This document shows, piece by piece, positions 1 through 6,216 of a stretch of 9,702 nt of DNA (positions within the stretch are counted from its first letter, which is position 1; every line of letters begins with the position of its first letter). The translations under genes and the position numbers were made by a program. The DNA comes from CAZQKE01 sp964593865 (GTDB lineage: Bacteria > Chloroflexota > Anaerolineae > JAAYZQ01), in assembly GCA_964593865.1 (NCBI GenBank), contig CAZQKE010000005.1, positions 1-9,702 of the forward strand, read 5' to 3'. The notes under the pieces were generated by a model that did not search any database, was not told where the DNA came from, and saw only the letters and a list, made by a program, of their open reading frames with translations.

Positions 1-905
1 AACAAACCGGTGCTCAGATACCGTTCCCCTGTATCGGGCAGCAGGGTGACGACCGTCTTGCCCTCCCCCAACCGCCGGGCCACCCGGACCGCCGCCCAGG
101 CTGCTGCCCCCGACGACATGCCGCACAACAAGCCCTCCTCGCGGGCCAGGCGACGGGCCGTCTCCCAGGCCGTCTCGTCATCCACCTGGATCACTTCATC
201 CACCACGGTCATATCCAGCACATCGGGCACAAAGCCCGCGCCGATGCCCTGAATCTTGTGCGCGCCCGGCTGCCCGCCCGAAAGGACCAGCGATGCCGCC
301 GGTTCCACGGCCACGATGCGGACATCAGGCCACGTTTCTTTGAGCACCGCACCGACGCCGCTGATGGTCCCTCCCGTGCCGACGCCGCCCACAAAGGCAT
401 CCAGACGGCCGATTTGGCCCAGGATTTCAACGGCCGTCGTGCGGCGGTGAACTTCCGGATTGGCCGGGTTCTGAAATTGCTGGGGCATGAACCCGTTGTG
501 CTCACGGACCAGCTCCTCGGCGCGGGCGATGGCCCCCTTCATCCCCTCCGCGCCGGGGGTCAGCACCAGCTCCGCGCCGTAGGCCCGCAGCAAAGCCCGC
601 CGCTCCACGCTGAGGGTATCGGGCATGACCAGGATGCAGCGATACCCTTTGACCGCCGCAACCAGGGCCAGGCCGATGCCGGTGTTGCCGCTGGTCGGTT
701 CTACGATCACATCGCCCGGCTTGAGCCGCCCCTCCGCCTCTGCCGCCTCGATCATGGCCAGGCCGATGCGGTCCTTGACGCTGCCGCCGGGGTTGAATCG
801 TTCCAGCTTGGCCCACACCTGGGCCGCGCCGGGCGGCGGCAGGCGATTGAGCCGCACCAGGGGCGTCTCGCCGATCAGTTCCAACACGCTTTTGGCCTTT
901 TTCAC
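1..905 (-). CDS. cysK: Cysteine synthase A (O-acetylserine sulfhydrylase), 3' end cut by window edge
   Basis: A PLP enzyme of the beta-replacement family (fold type II) that makes L-cysteine from O-acetylserine and sulfide in the cytosol. Translation gives 301 residues plus two bases. Visible landmarks are the PLP lysine in NPGGSVKDR (Lys44), the substrate loop TSGNTG (71-76), the PLP-phosphate loop GTGGT (176-180), GIGAGF, and SSGAA near the end. The NPGGSVKD form favours CysK over CysM. The family is usually about 305-310 residues, so only a few are missing. The start is GTG at 905-903, which overlaps the cysE stop as GTGA. An AAGGAG Shine-Dalgarno sequence lies 8 nt upstream, and no ATG fits the conserved N-terminus (KSVLELIGETPLVRL). 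The overlap implies translational coupling to cysE. Function is secure; sulfide as sulfur donor is inferred from the family. Confidence 0.96.
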   Translation of the reverse strand, partial: MKKAKSVLELIGETPLVRLNRLPPPGAAQVWAKLERFNPGGSVKDRIGLAMIEAAEAEGRLKPGDVIVEPTSGNTGIGLALVAAVKGYRCILVMPDTLSVERRALLRAYGAELVLTPGAEGMKGAIARAEELVREHNGFMPQQFQNPANPEVHRRTTAVEILGQIGRLDAFVGGVGTGGTISGVGAVLKETWPDVRIVAVEPAASLVLSGGQPGAHKIQGIGAGFVPDVLDMTVVDEVIQVDDETAWETARRLAREEGLLCGMSSGAAAWAAVRVARRLGEGKTVVTLLPDTGERYLSTGL

Positions 906-1642
906 CGTCCCAGCTCCTTCTGCCCCTCTGCCAACCAGGCGCAGCTCAACACTTCCTCCTCGCCCAGGTGGCGGAGGGATACCTTCCGCAAGTCGCGGAC
1001 CTCTTTTTCCAAAAACTCCAACCGGTCCACCAGGCAGCGAAGCGTTTCCACCACCGGATCGGGCAGATCGGCGTGGTCCAACAGATCGCGTCGCTTCAGG
1101 CGACGACCGTTGATACGCACGATCCGGCCCGGCACGCCGACCACCGTCGCCTCCGGCGGCACCGACTCGACGACGACCGAGCCGGAGCCGATCTTGGCCC
1201 CATCGCCGATGGTGATGTTGCCCAGCAGCACCGCATTGGCGCCGATGACGACGCCGTTGCCCACGGTGGGGTGACGCTTGATCCGCTCCGAGGACGTGCC
1301 GCCCAGCACCGCCCCCTGGTACATCAGCACATCGTCGCCGATCTCGGCGGTCTCGCCGATGACCACCCCTGCGCCGTGGTCAATGAAGAACCGCCGCCCG
1401 ATCCGCGCTCCGGGGTGGATCTCAATGCCGGTGAAAAAGCGGTTCAGATGGGAGACCAACCGCGCCAGAGTCAGGCGTCGGCGTTTCCACAGGCCGTGGG
1501 CCAGACGATGCAACCAGGCCGCGTGCAAGCCCGGATAGCAGGTCAGCACCTCCAAAAGACTGCGGGCCGCCGGGTCTTTGGCATAAACCGTCTCAATGTC
1601 CTCCCGCAACAGGTCGCGCCAGCGGCGCAGCCGTTCTCTCAT
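902..1642 (-). CDS. cysE: Serine O-acetyltransferase
   Basis: This enzyme acetylates L-serine with acetyl-CoA to give O-acetylserine, the substrate of the adjacent CysK. The 246-residue product has a helical N-terminal region (about 1-70), then a left-handed beta-helix of hexapeptide repeats (about 71-175). Landmarks are GIEIHPGA, FIDHGAGVVIGETAEIG (catalytic His at 89), LGGT, RHP (His124) and the terminal GVPGRIV. A C-terminal extension (about 185-246) is predicted helical or coiled coil (LVDRLEFLEKEVRDL). The protein ends in Leu-Gly-Arg, not the Ile that in classical CysE inserts into the CysK active site. The start at 1642 gives the usual MRERLRRW-type N-terminus. GGAGGG directly abuts the ATG, which is closer than usual. 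An ATG at 1684 would extend the protein by 14 residues but overlaps the upstream gene and has no good ribosome site. It lies 16 bp after the Rrf2 gene in the same operon. Confidence 0.96.
   Translation of the reverse strand: MRERLRRWRDLLREDIETVYAKDPAARSLLEVLTCYPGLHAAWLHRLAHGLWKRRRLTLARLVSHLNRFFTGIEIHPGARIGRRFFIDHGAGVVIGETAEIGDDVLMYQGAVLGGTSSERIKRHPTVGNGVVIGANAVLLGNITIGDGAKIGSGSVVVESVPPEATVVGVPGRIVRINGRRLKRRDLLDHADLPDPVVETLRCLVDRLEFLEKEVRDLRKVSLRHLGEEEVLSCAWLAEGQKELGR
914..919 (-). promoter_or_regulatory. Shine-Dalgarno of cysK (decides GTG start)
   Basis: On the minus strand AAGGAG lies inside the last codons of cysE, 8 nt before the GTG start of cysK. It supports the GTG/TGA overlap start over any internal methionine. 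Confidence 0.75.
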
Positions 1643-1658
1643 CCCTCCGCCGTCCGTC

Positions 1659-2057
1659 TCACAGATCCGCCAGGGTGATCGCATCCAGCGTCTCGACCAA
1701 CCGGTCGCGTACCTGCTCCCAGATCCCTTTGGCCCGGCAATCCTCCGCCAGCGAGCAGGGGACCGTTTGCGGCTCCGCCACGCACCGGACCGGCAAGATC
1801 GAGCCTTCCAGGGCGCGGATCACATCCCCGGCGGTGATCGCCCCCGGCTCGCGGGCCAGGGAATAGCCCCCCTGCACCCCCCGTTTGCTGATCAGCAGCC
1901 CGGCCCGCCGCAGCTCAATGGCGATCTGCTCCAGATAGGGTTGGGGGATGTCCTGCCGTCGGGCTACCTCCGAAAGCGACAACGGGCCGCGCCCGTAATG
2001 GCGGGCAAATTCGCCCATGGCCCGCAGCCCGTACATCTCTTTGGCCGAAACGCGCAT
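1659..2057 (-). CDS. Rrf2-family transcriptional regulator (IscR/CymR-like), probably Fe-S binding
   Basis: A 132-residue Rrf2-family winged-helix repressor. The N-terminus MRVSAKEMYGLRAM matches the family's M-x-x-S-x-K-x-x-Y-x-LRA. The recognition helix and wing follow: IPQPYLEQIAIELRRAGLL with Glu43 as in IscR, then RGVQGGYSLAR (60-69). Cys92, Cys101 and Cys107 (spacing x8 and x5) lie where Rrf2 proteins of the IscR/NsrR type bind an iron-sulfur cluster; B. subtilis CymR lacks such ligands. The gene is first in an operon with cysE and cysK, which points to control of cysteine synthesis, and an inverted repeat at its promoter suggests autoregulation. The start at 2057 was chosen from the family N-terminus; its AGGGA ribosome site is weak and only 2 nt from the ATG. 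An upstream in-frame ATG at 2201 would place the promoter inside the gene and is rejected. A specific name (iscR or cymR) is not justified. Confidence 0.93.
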   Translation of the reverse strand: MRVSAKEMYGLRAMGEFARHYGRGPLSLSEVARRQDIPQPYLEQIAIELRRAGLLISKRGVQGGYSLAREPGAITAGDVIRALEGSILPVRCVAEPQTVPCSLAEDCRAKGIWEQVRDRLVETLDAITLADL

Positions 2058-2063
2058 CGTCCC

Positions 2064-2089
2064 TAATCCCGACAAAATTATCGGGATTA
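2064..2089. promoter_or_regulatory. Candidate Rrf2 operator (perfect 9-bp inverted repeat)
   Basis: TAATCCCGA (2064-2072) and TCGGGATTA (2081-2089) are perfect inverted arms around an 8-bp AT-rich spacer (CAAAATTA). The right arm touches the last base of the -10 box of the regulator's promoter, and the site spans the expected transcription start. The CCCGA...TCGGG core resembles the SYYGA...TCRRS core of E. coli IscR type-1 sites, but with an inner spacer one base shorter. Binding by the encoded Rrf2 protein is inferred. Confidence 0.72.
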
Positions 2090-2117
2090 TTCTAGCACAG
2101 GGCTGCCCGGCTGTCAA
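2089..2117 (-). promoter_or_regulatory. Promoter of the Rrf2-cysE-cysK operon
   Basis: On the minus strand TTGACA (2117-2112), a 17-bp spacer, then TAGAAT (2094-2089), with TGTGC directly before the -10 (extended -10). This is near-consensus for the housekeeping sigma factor. The predicted start, about 2082, falls inside the inverted repeat and leaves a leader of about 25 nt. Confidence 0.85.
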
Positions 2118-2136
2118 ATTTCGCGCCCGGATTACT

Positions 2137-2165
2137 TTGCGCTTTCGGTACTTTTGCGGTATCAT
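2137..2165 (+). promoter_or_regulatory. Possible promoter of the BioD-like/eno operon
   Basis: TTGCGC (2137-2142), 17 bp, TATCAT (2160-2165). The -10 is good and the -35 is poor. TTTTGCGGTATCAT resembles the tuf -10 region TTTTGGGGTAGAAT of the same window, which adds some weight. It is divergent from the Rrf2 promoter, whose -35 lies about 20 bp away. Confidence 0.5.
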
Positions 2166-2194
2166 AAGCGCGGAAAGACGCAAGGAGGGGGACG

Positions 2195-3259
2195 ATGGCA
2201 ACGCTCTACATCACATCCACGGAAACCTTTTCGGGCAAGAGCGCATTGTGCGTGGGTTTGGCCAAACGGTTCCAGCGCGACGGCTATCGCATCGGCTATA
2301 TGAAGCCGGTCGGGACCGGCATCCGCCTGGACGCCGGGGCGGTGGATGAGGACGCTGCCTTTTTCAAGCAGACCTTTGACCTGCCCGACGACCTGGACGA
2401 TATGGCTCCGGTGCGGATCACCCAGCGGATGGTGGAGGCCATCCTCAAGGATGAGGAGCAGACCGACTTTGCCGCCCGGTTGCAGGCCGCCTTTGCCCGG
2501 ATCGCCCAGGGGCGCGATGTGATCATCTTGGAAGGCGGCGGCAGTTTGCGGGAAGGCCATCTCGTCGGCCTGCCCACGCCCCAGGTCGCCGATCTGTTGA
2601 ACGCCCGCGAACTGGTGGTCATCAAGTACAACGACAACGTCCAGCTCGTGGATGATGCCCTGACGGCCCAGCTGCGGCTGGGGCCGTCCTTCCTGGGCGT
2701 CGTGCTGAACGCCGTCCCCCGCCAGCGGATGCCCTTTGTGCAAGAAGTGGTCAAACCGGCCCTGGAAAAGCGCAACGTCCCCGTGCTGGCCGTGCTGCCC
2801 CAAGAGCGGTTGCTGCTCTCGGTCAGCGTTGGCGAGCTGGCCGAACTCCTTTCGGGGGAGATTCTGTGCTGCGCCGAGTGCGCCGACGAACTGGTGGAGC
2901 ACCTGATGGTCGGGGCTATGAGCGTGGATTCGGCCCTGACCTACTTTCGGCGCAAGCCCAACAAAGCGGTCATCACCGGCGGCGACCGCCCCGACATCCA
3001 GCTGGCCGCCCTGGAAACGAGTACCAAATGCCTGATCCTGACCGGGAACATGCGCCCCAGCCCCATCATCGTGGGCCGGGCGGAAGAGGTGGGCGTGCCC
3101 ATGATCCTGGTCCGGCAGGATACCCTCTCCACGGTGGAGACCATTGAACGTGTTTTCGGCAAGACCCGCTTCCACCAGGAGAAAAAGATCGTGCGCTTTG
3201 AGGAGATGCTGGCGGATCGCTTTGACTTTGACCGCCTGTACAAACTGCTTGGTTGGTAG
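2195..3259 (+). CDS. Phosphotransacetylase-family protein: BioD-like P-loop domain plus DRTGG domain, no PTA catalytic domain
   Basis: A 354-residue cytosolic protein resembling the N-terminal half of long phosphotransacetylases (BioD-like plus DRTGG domains). Residues 1-215 form the dethiobiotin-synthetase-like nucleotide-binding domain. It has an atypical P-loop STETFSGKS (8-16) in which Thr replaces the first Gly of GxxxxGKS, then YMKPVGTG (35-42), and LEGGGS (112-117) at the Walker B position. Residues about 216-330 are the DRTGG domain with TGGDRPDI (261-268). The phosphate acetyltransferase catalytic domain is absent: the protein ends at LLGW and enolase follows 42 bp later. The start is ATG 2195 with AAGGAGGGG ending 4 nt before it. 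Its biochemical function is unknown; in long Pta enzymes this region is regulatory. Pairing with eno suggests a role near central carbon metabolism, which is inference. It is not a convincing BioD. Confidence 0.88.
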   Translation: MATLYITSTETFSGKSALCVGLAKRFQRDGYRIGYMKPVGTGIRLDAGAVDEDAAFFKQTFDLPDDLDDMAPVRITQRMVEAILKDEEQTDFAARLQAAFARIAQGRDVIILEGGGSLREGHLVGLPTPQVADLLNARELVVIKYNDNVQLVDDALTAQLRLGPSFLGVVLNAVPRQRMPFVQEVVKPALEKRNVPVLAVLPQERLLLSVSVGELAELLSGEILCCAECADELVEHLMVGAMSVDSALTYFRRKPNKAVITGGDRPDIQLAALETSTKCLILTGNMRPSPIIVGRAEEVGVPMILVRQDTLSTVETIERVFGKTRFHQEKKIVRFEEMLADRFDFDRLYKLLGW

Positions 3260-3301
3260 GACGGGAACCGACCTCGGCGATTTACCGAAAGAGGAGGAAA
3301 A

Positions 3302-4591
3302 ATGACGAGAATTGAAGAGATCATCGCGCGGGAGATCCTCGACTCACGGGGCAACCCGACGGTTGAAGTAGAGGTATTGCTGGAATGCGGCGCGGTGGGC
3401 CGGGCGGCGGTGCCCTCCGGGGCGTCGACGGGCGTCCACGAGGCGGCGGAGCTGCGCGACGGCGATCCGAGCCGCTATGGGGGCAAGGGCGTGCTCAAGG
3501 CGGTCACCAACGTCAACGACATCCTGGCCGACGAACTGTTGGGATTCGATGCCCTGGACCAGACGGCGTTGGATGAATTTCTCATTGAGCTGGACGGCAC
3601 GCCCAACAAGGGCAAGCTGGGGGCCAACGCCATCTTGGGCGTCAGCCTGGCGGCGGCCAAGGCGGCGGCAGCGGCGGTGGGCCTGCCCCTGTACCGCTAC
3701 ATCGGCGGTGTTTCGGCCCGCACCCTGCCGGTGCCGATGATGAACATCCTCAACGGCGGCAAACACGCCCAGGACGGGCCGGACCTGCAAGAGTTTATGG
3801 CCATGCCGGTCGGCGCACCTTCCTTTGCCGAAGCGTTGCGCTGGGGGGCCGAAACCTACCACGCCTTGAAAAAGGTCCTCAAGAAAAAGGGGTACAACAC
3901 CGGCGTCGGCGACGAGGGCGGCTTTGCCCCCTCCCTCAAATCAAACGAGGAGGCGGTGGAGCTGATCGTCGAGGCGATTCAACAGGCGGGCTATGAGCCG
4001 GGCGAGGACATTTTCATCGCCCTGGACCCGGCGGCCAGCGAGGTTTTTGAAGACGGCAAATATGTGCTCAAAAAAGAAGGCCGCACCTTGAGCAGTGAGG
4101 AGATGGTGGATTTCTATGCAGCGTGGGTGGAAAAATACCCCATCATCTCCATTGAGGATGGGCTGGCCGAGGATGATTGGGACGGCTTTGTGCTGCTGAA
4201 CCGACGCCTGGGCGACCGGGTGCAAATCATGGGCGATGACCTTTTGGTGACCAACGTGGAACGGCTCAAAGAAGGCATCGCCCGCCGGGCGGCCAACAGC
4301 ATCCTCATCAAACTCAACCAGATCGGTACGCTGACCGAAACCCTGGCCGCCATCGAGACGGCCAAACGGGCCGGTTGGACGGCGGTTGTCTCCCACCGCT
4401 CCGGCGAGACGGAGGATACGACCATTGCCGACCTGGTGGTGGCGACCAACGCCGGGCAGATCAAAACCGGCGCGCCTTGCCGCAGTGACCGGGTGGCCAA
4501 ATTCAACCAACTGCTCCGCATTGAGGAGGAGTTGGGTACAGCGGCCCGCTTTGCGGGGAAGGAAGCGTTCTACAACATCAACCGCCGGTAG
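3302..4591 (+). CDS. eno: Enolase (phosphopyruvate hydratase)
   Basis: Converts 2-phosphoglycerate to phosphoenolpyruvate in glycolysis, a Mg-dependent cytosolic enzyme. The 429 residues match the family's normal length. The N-terminal domain carries AREILDSRGNPTVEVEV and the mobile loop PSGASTG (38-44). The barrel shows GDEGGF (203-208, with the catalytic acid Glu205), metal ligands Asp242, Glu285 (SIEDG) and Asp312 (GDD), catalytic base Lys337 (ILIKLNQIGT), SHRSGET (364-370), and Lys388 in GQIKTGAP. Small departures from the common bacterial sequence are NGGKHAQDGPDLQEF and APCRSDR; none affects a catalytic residue. The ATG at 3302 follows GAGGAGG with a 4-nt gap. No promoter is visible in the 42-bp gap, so it is probably cotranscribed with the BioD-like gene. 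A strong intrinsic terminator follows. Confidence 0.98.
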   Translation: MTRIEEIIAREILDSRGNPTVEVEVLLECGAVGRAAVPSGASTGVHEAAELRDGDPSRYGGKGVLKAVTNVNDILADELLGFDALDQTALDEFLIELDGTPNKGKLGANAILGVSLAAAKAAAAAVGLPLYRYIGGVSARTLPVPMMNILNGGKHAQDGPDLQEFMAMPVGAPSFAEALRWGAETYHALKKVLKKKGYNTGVGDEGGFAPSLKSNEEAVELIVEAIQQAGYEPGEDIFIALDPAASEVFEDGKYVLKKEGRTLSSEEMVDFYAAWVEKYPIISIEDGLAEDDWDGFVLLNRRLGDRVQIMGDDLLVTNVERLKEGIARRAANSILIKLNQIGTLTETLAAIETAKRAGWTAVVSHRSGETEDTTIADLVVATNAGQIKTGAPCRSDRVAKFNQLLRIEEELGTAARFAGKEAFYNINRR

Positions 4592-4621
4592 CGGTCGGGG
4601 TTTGCGCTACCGTAGACCCCG

Positions 4622-4674
4622 GCCTCCCGCAGCGCGGTGGGCCTACGGCCCTTTGAGCCTGCGGGAGGCTTTTT
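4622..4674 (+). terminator. Rho-independent terminator of eno
   Basis: GCCTCCCGCAG (4622-4632) pairs perfectly with CTGCGGGAGGC (4659-4669), followed by TTTTT (4670-4674). The 26-nt loop holds its own small hairpin, GGGCC TAC GGCCC (4639-4651). There is no T run for the minus strand, so it does not look bidirectional. An alternative pairing upstream is noted in the findings. Confidence 0.85.
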
Positions 4675-4792
4675 GCACTACCCTGCGCGGGCGAACGCCA
4701 GCCGCCTATGCGGTTGGCCGGTCAGGAATCTGCAGGTCGGACCTGTGGCCGGGCGCCCGCCTGGGCGGATGCCGTTCGCCCTGTGGTGCAAA
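4672..4792. other. Structured intergenic stretch (nested and branched inverted repeats) between eno and the MFS gene
   Basis: Downstream of the eno terminator the non-coding DNA carries outer arms TTTGCAC (4672-4678) / GTGCAAA (4786-4792), inner arms GGGCGAACG (4689-4697) / CGTTCGCCC (4773-4781), and a hairpin GCCAGCCGC (4697-4705) / GCGGTTGGC (4710-4718) with one G-T wobble. It also holds the near-palindrome CAGGTC-G-GACCTG (4733-4745) and the palindrome GGGCGCCC (4751-4758). No gene is evident here. It could be the 3' region of the MFS mRNA, a small structured RNA, or a decayed repeat element; I cannot tell which. Confidence 0.45.
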
Positions 4793-4820
4793 CCTTCGGG
4801 TTGGGGACCTGCGCTGCTGC

Positions 4821-6017
4821 CTATTTCGTCGGCGGCTTGGGGACCAAGAGCCAGGCCATGATCGTCGCCAGGGCAAAGGCCCCTGCTGCCAGGAGAAAGG
4901 GGACGCGCAGCCCCCACGCTGCCGCCACCGATGCTCCCAGCATCGGCCCTACGGCGTTGGCCGTGGAAACCACGCTGGCGTCCACACCGTAGACCGCGCC
5001 CTGTCGGCCCTCCGGTGCCAGGGTGGACATCATGGCGCTGATTGCGGCCAGTACCCCGCTCATCACCAGGCCCAACGCTCCTTGCAACACCAAAAGTTGC
5101 CAGGGCGTGGTTACAAAAAACTGGGGTACGTAGAGAAGGACCACACCTGCCGTGCAGGCCAGCAACACCCGCCGGTAGCCGAGACGGTCGCTGGCCCGCC
5201 CCAGCGTGACCGAACCGACGGCCCCCATGGCCGCCCGCACACCGGAGACCAAGCCGGTCAGCGAGGCGATGCGTGCCGTCTCTGCGGCGATTTCTTGGAT
5301 GAACAGGGGCAGCACGGGGGCCATCAACCGGGTTGCCATCCGCACCAGCAGCCGGATGGAAAACAGGCTCAGCAATCCTCGGTCGCGCAGCACCAGCTTG
5401 ACCCCATCCCAAAAGCCATCTTGGCCGCCGTCCTGCTGCGAGACGGAGTGAAAATCCTCATGGACGAAACGCCAGACGGTCAGTCCGGCCACGAACAGCA
5501 ACGACCCCGTCACCCAAAAGGTGGCCCGGTAGCCCCACGTATCGGCGACCAGGCCACCGATCATGGGGCCGACCGACGCACCGCTCCATACCGCCATCTG
5601 CAGCAAGCCCAACGCATAGCCGGACCGCTCGCGGGGTGCGGTGCCGGCCACCAGGGCCATGGCCGCCGTCACCGTTCCGGTGAGCGCGCCCTGGACGGCC
5701 CGCAAAATAACCAACTGCTGCACGTTTCGGACAAAACCCATCAGCGTCAGAACAACCGCGCCGCCGAACATGGCCCGTTCGACCATCAGCTTCCGTCCGT
5801 AGCGGTCGGCCAGCGCGCCCCAGATGGGCGCAAAGATGGTCATGGTCACGGCGTGGGCGGCAAAGACCGCACCCGACCACAGGCGGACGGCGTTCGGCTC
5901 CGTCACGCCCAGATCCTGTACATAGTAGGGCAAAAAGGATCCCATGACCGCGAAACCGGCAATGGCCGTCAACTCGGCGGCCCAGATGATGTAAAGATTG
6001 CGCTTCCAGATCGCCAT
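4821..6017 (-). CDS. MFS drug-efflux-type transporter (DHA1, MdtG/TetA-like)
   Basis: A 398-residue inner-membrane protein with the hydrophobic pattern of 12 transmembrane helices in two six-helix halves. The N-terminus WKRNLYIIWAAELTAIAGF leads into TM1. Motif A is GALADRYGRK (67-76), with a weaker second copy GRASDRLGYRR in the second half. Motif B is LRAVQGAL (105-112). Motif C, the antiporter signature, is GASVGPMIGG (146-155) in TM5. These place it among proton-coupled 12-TM drug exporters; the substrate cannot be read from sequence. The start at 6017 has GGAGGT 6 nt upstream. An in-frame ATG at 6098 would add 27 charged residues and run through the promoter, so it is rejected. The gene is convergent with eno and divergent from the str operon, and is probably transcribed alone. 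No intrinsic terminator is visible on this strand. Confidence 0.93.
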   Translation of the reverse strand: MAIWKRNLYIIWAAELTAIAGFAVMGSFLPYYVQDLGVTEPNAVRLWSGAVFAAHAVTMTIFAPIWGALADRYGRKLMVERAMFGGAVVLTLMGFVRNVQQLVILRAVQGALTGTVTAAMALVAGTAPRERSGYALGLLQMAVWSGASVGPMIGGLVADTWGYRATFWVTGSLLFVAGLTVWRFVHEDFHSVSQQDGGQDGFWDGVKLVLRDRGLLSLFSIRLLVRMATRLMAPVLPLFIQEIAAETARIASLTGLVSGVRAAMGAVGSVTLGRASDRLGYRRVLLACTAGVVLLYVPQFFVTTPWQLLVLQGALGLVMSGVLAAISAMMSTLAPEGRQGAVYGVDASVVSTANAVGPMLGASVAAAWGLRVPFLLAAGAFALATIMAWLLVPKPPTK

Positions 6018-6038
6018 GTGCACCTCCACCGAGGGCCA

Positions 6039-6049
6039 AGTATAGCACA
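6039..6049 (-). promoter_or_regulatory. Extended -10 promoter of the MFS gene
   Basis: On the minus strand TGTGC (6049-6045) followed by TATACT (6044-6039). No convincing -35 is seen 16-18 bp upstream; the extended -10 probably compensates. The predicted leader is short, about 15 nt, and contains the GGAGGT ribosome site. Confidence 0.65.
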
Positions 6050-6116
6050 TTCTTGGCGCGAAATACACTCTGCGGATCCTTTTTGATGGGGCAAACATCT
6101 TTATCGTTCTCGGCGA

Positions 6117-6155
6117 ACCCTACCTTTGCGGTGTGGAACCTTGAATACCCTACCT
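6117..6155 (+). repeat. Two ACCCTACCT direct repeats upstream of the str promoter
   Basis: ACCCTACCT occurs at 6117-6125 and 6147-6155, exactly 30 bp apart (about three helical turns), just upstream of the rpsL -35 box. An inverted partial copy, AGGTAGG, is at 6227-6233 in the leader. They could be activator or repressor sites, but chance is possible for 9-mers. Confidence 0.35.
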
Positions 6156-6165
6156 AACACAAAAG

Positions 6166-6216
6166 CCGATTTGACTTTTACCGTCAGTTGTGCTACAGTT
6201 GGCCTTCGCAAATCGG
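6166..6216. repeat. 8-bp inverted repeat flanking the str promoter
   Basis: CCGATTTG (6166-6173) overlaps the -35 box and CAAATCGG (6209-6216) lies at the expected start of transcription. The arms are perfect and 35 bp apart, so they bracket the core promoter. A regulator binding both arms would block it; no candidate regulator is identified. Confidence 0.45.
6171..6199 (+). promoter_or_regulatory. Promoter of the str operon (rpsL-rpsG-fusA)
   Basis: TTGACT (6171-6176), 17-bp spacer, TACAGT (6194-6199), with TGTGC just before the -10. The expected start is near 6206, giving a leader of about 127 nt before rpsL. Confidence 0.82.

Noticed and set aside
258..1274. 338-codon plus-strand open frame over cysK and cysE
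   Set aside because: It opposes two well-supported enzymes and has low-complexity composition.
2058..2201. Longer Rrf2 protein starting at 2201
   Set aside because: It would place the strong promoter and operator inside the coding region and add 48 residues not seen in the family.
2195..2245. Calling the first plus-strand gene bioD
   Set aside because: The P-loop differs from the BioD form, a DRTGG domain follows, and no other biotin gene is nearby.
2162..3175. 337-codon minus-strand open frame over the BioD-like gene
   Set aside because: Shadow of the real plus-strand gene, rich in His, Gln and Gly, with no domain.
3758..3804. Unusual enolase loop NGGKHAQDGPDLQEF as a sign of altered function
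   Set aside because: All metal ligands and catalytic residues are kept; the changes look like lineage variation.
4386..6086. Open frame of 566 codons on the plus strand spanning the eno end, the gap and the whole MFS gene
   Set aside because: It is antisense to the MFS gene and out of frame with eno. Its translation is rich in Arg, Pro, Gly and Gln with no recognisable domain. High GC keeps it open.
6018..6098. Longer MFS protein starting at 6098
   Set aside because: The extra residues are not membrane-like and would run through the extended -10 promoter; the start at 6017 has a good ribosome site.
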